Shown here one piece after another: positions 58,701-64,000 of a stretch of DNA of 64,000 nucleotides. The first letter of the stretch is position 1. Each line of letters begins with the position of its first letter. The notes beneath the pieces are model-generated. The model saw only the letters and a list, made by a program, of their open reading frames with translations, searched no databases and had not been told where the DNA came from. The position numbers were made by a program, and so were the translations under genes. Location of the stretch: contig OX621252.1 in assembly GCA_951640165.1 (NCBI GenBank), forward strand, positions 19,303,934 to 19,367,933. Direction: 5' to 3'. This DNA is from Pseudoips prasinana (Eukaryota > Arthropoda > Insecta > Lepidoptera > Nolidae).

Positions 58701-61287
58701 CTGTGTGGTGATTCGACTTATAACGCCAGTAAAAGTAGTCCCGAGGGAATTTCTATCTGAAAACGGGCAGCAAAACGGGCAGCAGCGTCTTTGAGTACCT
58801 ACGATGACCATCATATTGCGATCGCCAACCCGCCTGCCAAGCTTGGCGATTATGGCATATTATATCCGTCCAAATGATGGACATAATTGGCCTGACTAAT
58901 AGATCTCCACATTTAATTGTGGAGATCTATTAGTCAGGCCTTTGTCCAGCAGTGGACATCATTCGACTGCCTTGATGAATAGTAATTTATTGTCTCATTG
59001 TATTGTGTGAAAGCCATTCTTTTCTTTCGAGAATCTTCACCTACATCACAGATTAATCGTAATGCTTCTGTCCTTGTCTTCACCTATCTCTTACTTTTCT
59101 ATCAGGAAATTCGCATCATCTCTTTCTTTTTATTCGTGATCCATCTAATATCAATTTTTTATTTATTTTTCCATAGCCATCCTTTTTGTTTCGTTCTGGT
59201 ATTATATAGAACACTCTAGCGATGATACAAAAGCGACAATATAATAACTCATGACATCATCGAAAAGTGATGTCAACTAATTATTGTAGTTAATTCCGTA
59301 ACGGATTAATGGCAGGTCGTTCTGCATGGATAACGTTCAATGTCACTAATTAAAACTGCATCTCGATACGTCTTAATGGGGAACAATACGACATTAGGTA
59401 TGTAACGGAGTTTTTGACTGTAAGTTCCTCAACGGAATTATTGGTTTTGCGGGTATAATAGGTTGATTGGAGCTATCTTCAGTAATGTTTTAATCGAAAC
59501 TAATATAATTATTAAACCTAGTTAAAATAACGATTAACTAAAACACAGGTTTAATAATACTAAAGGTTGGTTAAGACAGTCGTCTTGTCACTATATGTCC
59601 CGGGTTCGATTCCCACGCAGAACAACTATTCGTATAACCCATAAATAGTTGTTCTGAGGCTGGATGTACTTTTTATTCGTCAATTATATGTTTGTAAAGT
59701 AACTCGCGCGCGACACAGGGATTAATTTTTTTTTTTTTTTTTTTTTTTAATCAGTAATCATTTATTTGTTTTGATAAACATAGGTATACAATACATTGGT
59801 GTTAATATAAAATATAATTCCGCTATGTTTTGCCGAATATAATCGGCGTACAAAACTGAATTGGTCGACATAAAATCTTTATAATAATTTTAATTACACA
59901 TTACATTTTATTACACATTACACATGTCAAGGAAACTAATAAGTGGAACCTTTATAACTTTGCTTATCATCTATGAAGTCTGTGATTGAGTAGTAACATC
60001 TCTGCACTAACAACTCAAACAAACATTTTTTAAATGCATTCCTGATTTCTATTTTATTGAAAATTTTTGACGTCATACCAAGGACACTTTTTGCGTATAA
60101 GGCTGTATTGTGGGGTGTAGCACGAATGGTATTTGGATGACGTCTAGAGCCAAGATTTGTAAGCCAATAATTTGCTAATGCGGGAGTTGTTAAAAAATAA
60201 AATCGAATGTCTTAAACTTTAATGAAAGCATTTTTTTAAATGTGTGTCTTAATGTTATTTGATTGTTCTTACTGATCTTATCTTACCCAAGGTTGTCTTA
60301 AAAAATCGCAGTTAGCGATAAGAGCGCCCACTGTACGTTATCTAGCTGTGTTTATGTTTACCCTCACATGTAAATTTTGGTGTATAATAAAGAGTATTTG
60401 TATTGTAATACAAATAATATTTTGATTGTTTACAAGCGCTCTTCGTTCGTTTATGTGAATAAAACTTTTTCATTTTCAATGTTTGATGACGTCAAAATGA
60501 AATTACGTTGGCACTATTTCGTACGTTATTAGTATTATTATCGTAACTATCATACTTGCCTTTTTGTTTATGGTGCTCAGTAAAGAACTCATTATCAACA
60601 TGTCAGCCGAAAAACGTCCACTGCTGGACAAATGGCTCCCCAAAAGAGGATTTTTTCACAATGGAGTTGCGTCCATCATTTGGAGGGATATGCCATAATT
60701 GCCACGCTTGGCCCACGGGTTGGCGTTTGCAGTAGGACGGTCATAGGACACAGAGAGACGCTGCTTGCACTTCTACGCACTCCACGGGATGAGATGGGGT
60801 GGCGATATTCTATTCTGTCAGCCACACGGCAAAAGTAAAGGACTGGCTGACATAATGGTGCTTTATTGACGCTCTAAATTGTTTTCAGGATGATATAGCG
60901 GACACGCCACTCTCCGTGTTATTTTTGCAATTGGAAACAGTAACGAACACGTATCTAGACAACAGACGCAAGTTGCGCCGGGCTAAGAGGCAACGAACGT
61001 GCGAGGAGGACCCAATGCCCCCGGAGACCGAAGGCTACGACATCAACACATTAGTTGACAACAAGACTAATCATTTAGAAATCGCTCCATCGCTTACAGG
61101 GGATGGATTGGTGAAGATTTTAAAACAGAATATTGAGCAGTACGCGAATAAGGAGCGACCTCTCTGTGATGAGGAGCTCGATGGGTCCACCACGGGCTTG
61201 TGTCTCACGAAAGCGCTCATCGATTCCTTTAGTGAGGCTTCTGTTATCGACCTGGTTAAACAAAATTTATTTGCTCGTTTGAGCTAG
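40398..61287 (+). CDS. HSPBAP1: JmjC-domain protein of the HSPBAP1 family, six coding exons
   Basis: Exons 40398-40721, 40805-40941, 50840-50964, 53384-53508, 55467-55577 and 60889-61287 join in frame to 406 residues. The JmjC fold is clear. Its iron ligands are H139 and D141 (HTPAHKDTYG, exon 2) and H219 (PRGWWHYV, exon 4). KKRWILFPPETGG and VPYEESSVYS (exon 3) match human HSPBAP1 closely. These proteins belong to the cupin 2-oxoglutarate oxygenase group; human HSPBAP1 binds HSP27, but its substrate is not settled. The C-terminal exon is charged and poorly conserved. Splice sites are canonical. Intron 2 is 9.9 kb and intron 5 is 5.3 kb, both full of transposons. Confidence 0.9.
40805..40941 (+). 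CDS. HSPBAP1: HSPBAP1 exon 2 (JmjC iron ligands)
   Basis: Encodes GISWEKFGYSEKG, TLWIGNSGAHTPAHKDTYG and VNIVTQLYG. The acceptor is TTGTTAG and the donor GTAAGT. The HxD pair H139/D141 is here. Confidence 0.92.
40942..42600. other. HSPBAP1 intron 2, 5' part
   Basis: Very AT-rich. A perfect small hairpin lies at 42066-42090 (ACAATCCTCTT, loop CAT). Nothing else recognised. Confidence 0.45.
42603..44110 (+). mobile_element. LINE copy with internal deletion of the RT core
   Basis: An open frame of 394 codons (42603-43787) joins an EN-RT linker (NKPWMNKEIFDLTSKKKALW) directly to the YADDLQLYRHF part of the RT. The fingers and first catalytic Asp block are missing, probably by an in-frame deletion near 42910. 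The C-terminal part (LVPRGKLCRTATSFLLR, RAVRLWNSLP) is complete. The 3' end is AATAAAGAATAAGAATAAG at about 44090-44110. Confidence 0.8.
44111..45830 (+). mobile_element. Second LINE copy, abutting the tail of the first
   Basis: 5'-truncated. The RT reads in two frames: 44112-44519 (TATGPDEIPAILLKKCS, WKMATVVPIYKKG) and 44522-45799 (EQHGFVPKRSVTTNL, VYLDYEKAFDRVP, GVPQGSVLGPLIF, catalytic MFADDTKFF, to SAY). A frameshift near 44495 precedes NNYRPISL. The tail is near 45820-45835 (TAAGAATAATAA). It begins right at the first LINE's repeat tail, so one may have landed in the other's tail. Confidence 0.82.
45836..47215. other. HSPBAP1 intron 2, middle part
   Basis: A GC-rich patch at 46215-46365 (GCGGGTGGGTATGTGGGACT, GAGCCCCGGGAACGCGGGTA) looks like a dispersed repeat piece, perhaps LINE-derived. 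The rest is not recognised. Confidence 0.4.
47222..49740 (-). mobile_element. piggyBac element with intact transposase (left end uncertain)
   Basis: The transposase gene is at 47669-49375. On the right, CGCGCGG at 49734-49740 abuts TTAA (49741-49744), the piggyBac target. On the left a TTAA at 47218-47221 is followed by CCG and would give a typical length (about 2.5 kb), but the two termini do not match well, so that end is tentative. The motif CGCGAGTATAGG (minus strand) occurs twice at 47330-47375 and once at 49545. Confidence 0.7.
47669..49375 (-). CDS. piggyBac transposase, intact
   Basis: 568 residues; the Trichoplusia piggyBac protein is 594. The acidic N-terminus (residues 1-60) is usual for the family. 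The catalytic DDD triad is present: D244 (VTIDEKLEAFRG), D324 (ITCDNFFTS) and D423 (NRTKGGVDTVDKMC, with D426). The C-terminal cysteine-rich domain (CGYFSSKK...CATCIKYFCLEHAVTVC) binds the element ends. The enzyme excises precisely and inserts at TTAA. The frame has no stops. It is antisense in HSPBAP1 intron 2. A domesticated gene is possible, but the nearby TTAA end favours a transposon. Confidence 0.95.
   Translation of the reverse strand: MDDDRIRLLLDEELSSGSSYEDENDSEVEDHVEEQEETYDTEQDNDSDETSEVGDRGSSRDFYLGKDEQTRWNKSPALHPTRRRARNIGTQLPGARSEARNLKEPGELWKLFFSESIINLIVKYTNEQINRLKHNFSRERDCADTDNMEIEAFLGILIFAGVRKNGRLNAKDLFKTDGSSPEIFRLTMSFSRFYLLMRCLRFDNKDTRNERMNLDKLAPIRELFDEVVGAFKKYYSVSQYVTIDEKLEAFRGRCSFRQYIPSKPNKYGIKIYALTDAKMFYTHTMEVYVGRQPDGPYQVDNSAMALVLRLSENIYNTGRNITCDNFFTSIPLIDKLESHKLTVIGTIRKNKRELPKQFTEIRGRAEKSSIFGHRGNCSLVSYVPKKGKNALLVSSMHEDAQMNEDTGKPEIIMDYNRTKGGVDTVDKMCETYNVARGTNRWPMVIFYSLMNVAGINTFIIYLQNNPSKKMSRRIFLEALAYDLINPHLRRRALNTSLPRTIRLRLAEICKLDGPESSATSNNNKFGRCGYFSSKKNRKTRYNCATCIKYFCLEHAVTVCPDCYGEAQN
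49745..50225. other. HSPBAP1 intron 2, nothing recognised
   Basis: AT-rich, no coding or repeat signal that I can name. Confidence 0.4.
50228..50410 (-). repeat. Degenerate tRNA-derived SINE copy
   Basis: Minus-strand view: the body part (GTATGTTTGTAAACAATGCA, then GGGAATTGGTTCC) matches the bodies of the better copies at 53027, 58320 and 59570. The tRNA-like head has decayed. Confidence 0.55.
50502..50678. repeat. Inverted-repeat MITE, ~75-bp arms
   Basis: The left arm from GCCTCTAGCATGAGTTCCTG pairs with the right arm ending CTAGAGGC at 50678; there are few mismatches and the spacer is about 27 bp. It lies 160 bp upstream of the exon 3 acceptor of HSPBAP1. No coding content. Confidence 0.8.
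50840..50964 (+). CDS. HSPBAP1: HSPBAP1 exon 3
   Basis: Encodes KKRWILFPPETGGLKATRV and PYEESSVYSELN. The acceptor is ATTTTCAG and the donor GTAAGT; phases 2 in, 1 out. Confidence 0.92.
51600..52881 (-). mobile_element. Mariner element, copy C (HSPBAP1 intron 3)
   Basis: 1,282 bp with the same TIRs as copy A and TA duplications at 51598-51599 and 52882-52883. Inserted antisense to the host gene. Confidence 0.97.
51675..52694 (-). CDS. Mariner transposase, intact DD34D (copy C)
   Basis: 339 residues from the ATG at 52694. It differs from copy A at a single residue: Phe to Leu in the AAAFDVSV segment (position 91 from this Met), caused by one base change (TTC to TTA). The catalytic Asp residues are unchanged. 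The substitution lies in the N-terminal DNA-binding part. Confidence 0.95.
   Translation of the reverse strand: MDTLKIRVIMEYEYRRGSNAAQAARNINDVYGANTTNQRTTCYWFARFRSGNFDLKNEPRGRPKTLVDNDELKAVVEADDTQSTAELAAALDVSVKTILVHLRQIGKVKKLDKWVPHELNDRQREVRVETCLALLNRHTNEGILNRIVTCDEKWILFDNRKRSASWLDPGSAPKQCPKRKLTPRKVMVTVWWSSAGVIHHSFLPNGVSITADVYCEELSTMMEKLAHLQPALVNRSSPLLLHDNARPHTAQQTVSKLQELGLEALRHPPYSPDLAPTDYYFFQNLDNFLAGKKFNTREAVQNAFEEFVASRPADFFKKGINKLPLRWQRCIDCMGDYFD
53027..53230 (-). repeat. tRNA-derived SINE
   Basis: Minus-strand view: the head has an A-box-like GTGGCGCAGCGGCTAAGACA and B-box GGGTTCGAATCC, then a body with GTTCTGAGTCTGGATG and CAATTATATGTTTGTAAAGT. It is not a tRNA gene: no anticodon arm with matching acceptor stem could be made. 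Copies at 58322 and 59570. Confidence 0.8.
53384..53508 (+). CDS. HSPBAP1: HSPBAP1 exon 4 (third iron ligand)
   Basis: Encodes GGRVVELSAGDALLVPRGWW then HYVQNIDPVNIALNIW. The acceptor is TTTTACAG and the donor GTATGT. H219 completes the metal triad. Confidence 0.93.
53690..53930 (+). repeat. 5S rRNA-derived SINE (SINE3-like)
   Basis: 53711-53761 resembles the 3' half of 5S rRNA, including the internal promoter: GGTTAAGCAAC, then ATAGATGGGAGACCACC. The body that follows (TAGTCGTTACG-like, TCAGAGGCCTACTGGGCGGC) is a repeat body, not rRNA. In HSPBAP1 intron 4. Confidence 0.7.
54093..54245 (+). repeat. LINE-tail repeat fragment
   Basis: Contains AAACTTTCGCCTATATAATA and TTATAGCCTGTGTTAATCC, words typical of a very common lepidopteran repeat. 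A relative lies in reverse orientation at 63843-64000. Confidence 0.6.
54720..54932 (+). repeat. RTE-type LINE 3' end
   Basis: Reads GGGCTGGGCATAGGACCGAC, then a region encoding WKPNGDLC-like remnants, then TAGTCCAGCAGTGGAC, CGGCTGATATAATGATGATG. The GATGAT tail marks the 3' end. Confidence 0.7.
54937..55322 (+). repeat. LINE 3' end with ORF2 C-terminus
   Basis: An open frame to TAG at 55143 encodes YHLDEWSSTTVRFTRNFLPR and TTALWNQLAAEVFP, the C-terminal signature of a common lepidopteran LINE. The 3' UTR contains GGCCGGCAACGCACGTGCGG and ends in AATAATAATA at about 55320. Confidence 0.75.
55467..55577 (+). CDS. HSPBAP1: HSPBAP1 exon 5
   Basis: 37 codons (EKDASTRVSEALIKIYVAQI and on to VNPNE), phase 0 at both ends. 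Acceptor TTTTCAG, donor GTAAGT. The frame stays open for 48 further codons past the donor. Confidence 0.85.
55578..57340. other. HSPBAP1 intron 5, 5' part
   Basis: Begins with a 48-codon open continuation of exon 5 (to TAA at 55720). Beyond it I see a small imperfect hairpin (56649-56680) and otherwise nothing recognised. Confidence 0.45.
57345..57916. repeat. Abundant lepidopteran dispersed repeat (GGGTTCCGT family)
   Basis: Opens with GTGCGAGTCGGACTCGCC and GAAGGGTTCCGTA and closes with GGACGGACAGACAGACAGAC, AAGGGTTCCGTTTTTTGC and ACCCTAAAAATG. I recognise it as a frequent interspersed repeat in moth genomes; its class is unknown to me. No coding content. Confidence 0.6.
58320..58512 (+). 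repeat. tRNA-derived SINE
   Basis: GTGTGGCGCAGCGGCTAAGA and GGGTTCGAATCC boxes, body with ATTCTGAGTCTGGATG and CAATTATATGTTTG, then an A-rich end near 58500. Confidence 0.8.
58700..58985 (+). repeat. SINE-like repeat with long palindrome before its tail
   Basis: Shares TGCGATCGCCAACCCGCCTG with the inserts at 22492 and 38486 and the tail TTGTCCAGCAGTGGAC. Between them lies a 23-bp-arm perfect hairpin (58889-58940). Confidence 0.75.
58889..58940. repeat. Perfect inverted repeat, 23-bp arms, 6-nt loop
   Basis: GGCCTGACTAATAGATCTCC opens the left arm (58889-58911); the complement is at 58918-58940; loop TTTAAT. Confidence 0.93.
59570..59725 (+). repeat. tRNA-derived SINE, 5' part worn
   Basis: GGTTAAGACAGTCGTCTTGT, CCCGGGTTCGATTCCC and the body TTGTTCTGAGGCTGGATG, CAATTATATGTTTGTAAAGT. 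Ends at a T run. Confidence 0.7.
59726..60200 (-). repeat. LINE 3' end (minus strand) with poly(A)
   Basis: A ~22-base T run at about 59726-59748 is the poly(A) tail. Upstream on the minus strand the frame reads NTALYAKSVLGMTSKIFNKI and FKKCLFELLVQRCYYS to a stop near 59940, an ORF2 C-terminus. Confidence 0.65.
60290..60410 (+). repeat. LINE/SINE 3' tail fragment
   Basis: AAGGTTGTCTTA, TCGCAGTTAGCGATAAGAGC and ATAATAAAGAGTATTTGTAT; the sense-strand relative of 32275-32400. Confidence 0.6.
60595..60840 (-). repeat. SINE-like repeat, reverse orientation
   Basis: Begins with the complement of the GTCCAGCAGTGGAC tail (GTCCACTGCTGGACAAATGG) and continues through TGCCATAATTGCCACGCTTG and GGGATGAGATGGGGTGGCGA, the reverse of the family at 22492. 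It ends about 50 bp before exon 6 of HSPBAP1. Confidence 0.7.
60889..61287 (+). CDS. HSPBAP1: HSPBAP1 exon 6 (terminal)
   Basis: Acceptor TTGTTTTCAG. Encodes DDIADTPLSVLFLQLETVTN, a basic stretch (RRKLRRAKRQR) that could be a nuclear localisation signal, and an acidic/polar tail ending SVIDLVKQNLFARLS with TAG at 61285-61287. The ending resembles vertebrate HSPBAP1 tails (VIDLV). Confidence 0.85.
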   Translation, partial: DDIADTPLSVLFLQLETVTNTYLDNRRKLRRAKRQRTCEEDPMPPETEGYDINTLVDNKTNHLEIAPSLTGDGLVKILKQNIEQYANKERPLCDEELDGSTTGLCLTKALIDSFSEASVIDLVKQNLFARLS

Positions 61288-62200
61288 CCTACTAGATAAT
61301 TTTTAAGTGTTTACTGTTTATTTGATCTTATCCTTTTCTAGTCTGATACGTATGTGCGTATCGCGATTATATCTATCTGACTCCGCTATATTTTGGGCGG
61401 AGATCAGGCATTCTTAAATTTTTGCACTTCTAGCATATCATGTTTATTTGGAGGTTCTTATTTTATGATTTGTATAAATTTGCTGGATACCCCGTTAATA
61501 GTGGGTTCGATTCTCACCCGCTCTTAAATTTATACAACTCATTTTAAAGAAGTATGTTATTTTGTTTGCGTATGTAACGAAAATACTGCTTACCACATAT
61601 CTTTTGTAGGATATAAATTTAAAATGACTATTTTTCGATAAGTATATATTTCAAGAAATTTATGTTATGTACTTTACATAAACTAAATTGAGCTGAAATA
61701 AGAATGTATTAAGTACTGTACTAATGTTCTTTGTAGGTATGCTTTTTCATCACATGAGACTTAAGCTAAGCTTAGTTGTCAAGGTATATATGTCTAAAAA
61801 GAGATCATTTGTTAGAAATTTATAACAAAGTTGACCTACTACTTATTTCATGGAATGACAATACGGTTGCAACAAAACATATTTTAGGATTTAGAAATAT
61901 AATCTCAGGTGGCGGTACCACCTAATGACTGAATATTTAATTAAAAATAATTAAATTATTATAATAAAAGCAATGTTAGGAAATTTAATAAATCTAAATT
62001 ACTAAACGGGTCGGACTTGAAACCACGGCCCACCGGTGCTGTTAGAGCTTAATCGCTGTAAACATGTATTGAACCTCTAACAGTGCAGGTGCGCAACTGC
62101 CTATAGGGAGCAGTCTTGGCTCAAATCCCATCGGATGGTACATTTTTCGTTTCCATAATTAGTTTGACTGAATATGTATTATTATATACTTACTTCTCCA
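61288..62200. other. Downstream of HSPBAP1, nothing firm
   Basis: Should contain the HSPBAP1 3' UTR. A possible AATAAA signal lies near 61963, far from the stop. The stretch 61990-62130 has SINE-like words but no clear boxes. Confidence 0.35.
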
Positions 62201-62249
62201 AAGGAGTTTATTTATAGCGTTATATCTACCTGCTCAGGATTCGACGACC

Positions 62250-62480
62250 AACGTAAACGAGTTAGTAATGAACATGGTTGCGGATTTCATTCTCGCCCAA
62301 GACGAATATTCGTGTTCATGAACATGTCTTTTTGTCTTTGTCTGGGTGTTTTCTGTGTGTATATTTACAAAAAAAAAGAAGTAAATCAATATTTCTATCC
62401 GTTGTCTAGTATCTACACTACAGCTTCGCTTAGTTTGGCCTGTGGGATATGTCTTGGATATCTATATTTAAGAACGCCGG
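62250..62480 (+). repeat. Dispersed repeat fragment
   Basis: GTTGCGGATTTCATTCTCGC and CGTTGTCTAGTATCTACACT, CAGCTTCGCTTAGTTTGG, a diverged relative of 63640-63760. The open frame over it is not a gene. Confidence 0.5.
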
Positions 62481-63002
62481 TGCAATTACGAGTACTGTTT
62501 TCTCACTCATAATACTATGAGATGTATATTTAGAAGTTTAGATATGTTACAATTTAATTTAAAATTAGGATAGCAGTGCTTTCGAAAAGTACCAGAGACA
62601 TTGTGCAGTGGATGTTAAACGTTTTGCACAGAAGGCGCGTGAAACCAGTGCAATATTATGTTAAACAGAGACATATTTTGTAGATGATAAATATAGTGAG
62701 CAATTAAACCATGTGAGACGGAACATATTTTCTTTGTGTGAAATTATATTAAAAAGCCATGTTTTATGCTGTTAATACTGTCTAATTTTTGATAATTATT
62801 TTAATACATTATAATGTACAACATTTTTGTTTTTCATTCTGCAGAGAAAATCAATAAAGTTGAAGAAACAACGTCCAAAAATAAACGACTTCCCACAGCC
62901 TTCTGTCTCATTTGCACACTCACTTTTTGATATATTTTAATATTTGCATATAAAATATATTTTGATACAAACTTTCTGACGATGACTTACACGTAATCAT
63001 TA

Positions 63003-63175
63003 TCATATCAGCCGAAAGACGTCCACTGCTGGACAAAGGCCTTCCCCAAAGATCTCCACAATTGTCGGTCTTACGCTATTCGCATCCAGGAGTTTCCAGC
63101 GACCCGCACAATATCGTCAGTCCATCTTGTAGGGGGCCTGCCCACGCTGCGTCTTCCGGCTCGTGGTTACTAACA
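63003..63175 (-). repeat. RTE-type LINE tail, reverse orientation
   Basis: TCAGCCGAAAGACGTCCACT, GCTGGACAAAGGCCTTCCCC and ATCTTGTAGGGGGCCTGCCC; the complement of the usual LINE 3' end. Confidence 0.7.
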
Positions 63176-63639
63176 CATAAAAGAAAGATTTATCCAATTT
63201 GGTGCAAATCTGCGTTTGCTTCGAGAATGCTAAGTTATATTCGACGCTGACGATACTGTACTACGAAAATGGGCCTTACTGCCTACGTAATAAATGCATT
63301 CTAAAGTTCGAAGTGTTACTACCGACTTGATGTCTTAGTATGTTGGCCATGTGTTTACTAAAACCAGAAATGTGCAATGCCTTACACATGAGTTTACATA
63401 GGTTGTATGGTTTGAGCTATAGTGCTAATTCTATAATGTAATCAATTAAATTGATTATATTTAATAATTTTATTTGTTATGTTTATTTGTATAACAGTCA
63501 TCAGTGTTATAAAGTGAAAAATATTAACAAAAGGTTATATTTAATTAACCTAACGCCGCAGTGTTATACAAGGTGCGATAATATTTGTGTGATGAGCACG
63601 AATATTTGTTTCTGAGCCATGGATGTTTTCAATGTATTT
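63176..63639. other. Intergenic, nothing recognised
   Basis: AT-rich without coding or repeat signals that I can name. Confidence 0.4.
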
Positions 63640-63760
63640 ATCTATCTATATAAGTATGTATATCGTCGCCTGGTACCCATAGTACAAGCTTTGCTTAGTT
63701 TGGGGCTAGGATGATCTGTGTGACATTGTCCCCAGATATTTATTTATACATTTATAGTGC
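63640..63760 (+). repeat. Dispersed lepidopteran repeat fragment
   Basis: ACCCATAGTACAAGCTTTGC and TTAGTTTGGGGCTAGG; same family as 8246-8335. Confidence 0.65.
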
Positions 63761-63842
63761 GTGAGGGAATCAAAAGAGGGCTTTGTACTTGTGAAACTGA
63801 ATAAATGAAACAAACCTGATTGCGAAACGGATATCCTACTTC

Positions 63843-64000
63843 CTTCTAATATTATAAATGGGAAAGTATGTATGTATGGGTGTTTGTTACACTTTCACGC
63901 AAAAATAACGGAACGAAATGTGATGAAACTTTGTGGTAATATAGCTAATATGTCTGAATAACGCATAGGCTATAATGTTTTAAGTTAAACGCAGGGTGAA
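63843..64000 (-). repeat. LINE-tail repeat, cut by window edge
   Basis: TAATATTATAAATGGGAAAG, TGTTACACTTTCACGC and AGGCTATAATGTT; reverse-orientation relative of 54093-54245. Confidence 0.6.

Noticed and set aside
62174..62512. 112-codon open frame, possible membrane protein
   Set aside because: The sequence overlaps a dispersed repeat related to 63640-63760; hydrophobicity follows from AT-rich repeat DNA.

Overview
The window is nuclear DNA of an insect, most likely a moth or butterfly. The clues are AT-rich intergenic DNA, spliceosomal introns with GT-AG ends, Hsmar1-like mariner, piggyBac and CR1/Jockey-type elements, and dispersed tails typical of Lepidoptera (the 'GTCCAGCAGTGGAC' tail followed by GATGAT repeats). 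There are no bacterial-type operons, CRISPR arrays or complete rRNA/tRNA genes.

Only three host genes are visible. On the minus strand, SMUG1 (uracil-DNA glycosylase; five coding exons, 21367 to 9926) is followed 90 bp later by ADAT2 (tRNA adenosine deaminase; one exon, 9835-9350). On the plus strand, a JmjC-domain gene of the HSPBAP1 family has six coding exons (40398-61287) and encodes 406 residues by the model given here. SMUG1 and ADAT2 both act on deaminated or deaminable bases, and their tight spacing raises the possibility of shared transcription. SMUG1 coding exon 1 is split by a 431-bp PIF/Harbinger-type MITE.

Most of the rest is transposable elements, often nested. 1-937: end of a Ty1/copia element and its LTR. 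1440-8174: a long-TIR MITE split by a near full-length CR1-like LINE, itself split by an intact mariner (copy A). 10055-20657: SMUG1 introns with mariner copy B, a foldback-like element with a 9-bp target duplication inside an old LINE, and a hAT element carrying a LINE. 21596-23616 and 37601-39534: two related P-superfamily derivatives with THAP remnants. 24508-25746: a Jockey LINE copy. 25914-31484: a complete Ty3/gypsy element with near-identical LTRs. 32753-36914: an old mariner split by a CR1 LINE. HSPBAP1 introns: two LINEs, an intact piggyBac transposase gene, an inverted-repeat MITE, mariner copy C, tRNA- and 5S-derived SINEs and several LINE tails. 61288-64000: only dispersed repeats.

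The strongest signals are the MITE inside SMUG1, the foldback-like element, three nearly identical mariners within 51 kb, the paired THAP/P-type elements, and a scatter of perfect small-loop inverted repeats. All family assignments come from motifs and memory of families, not from searches.
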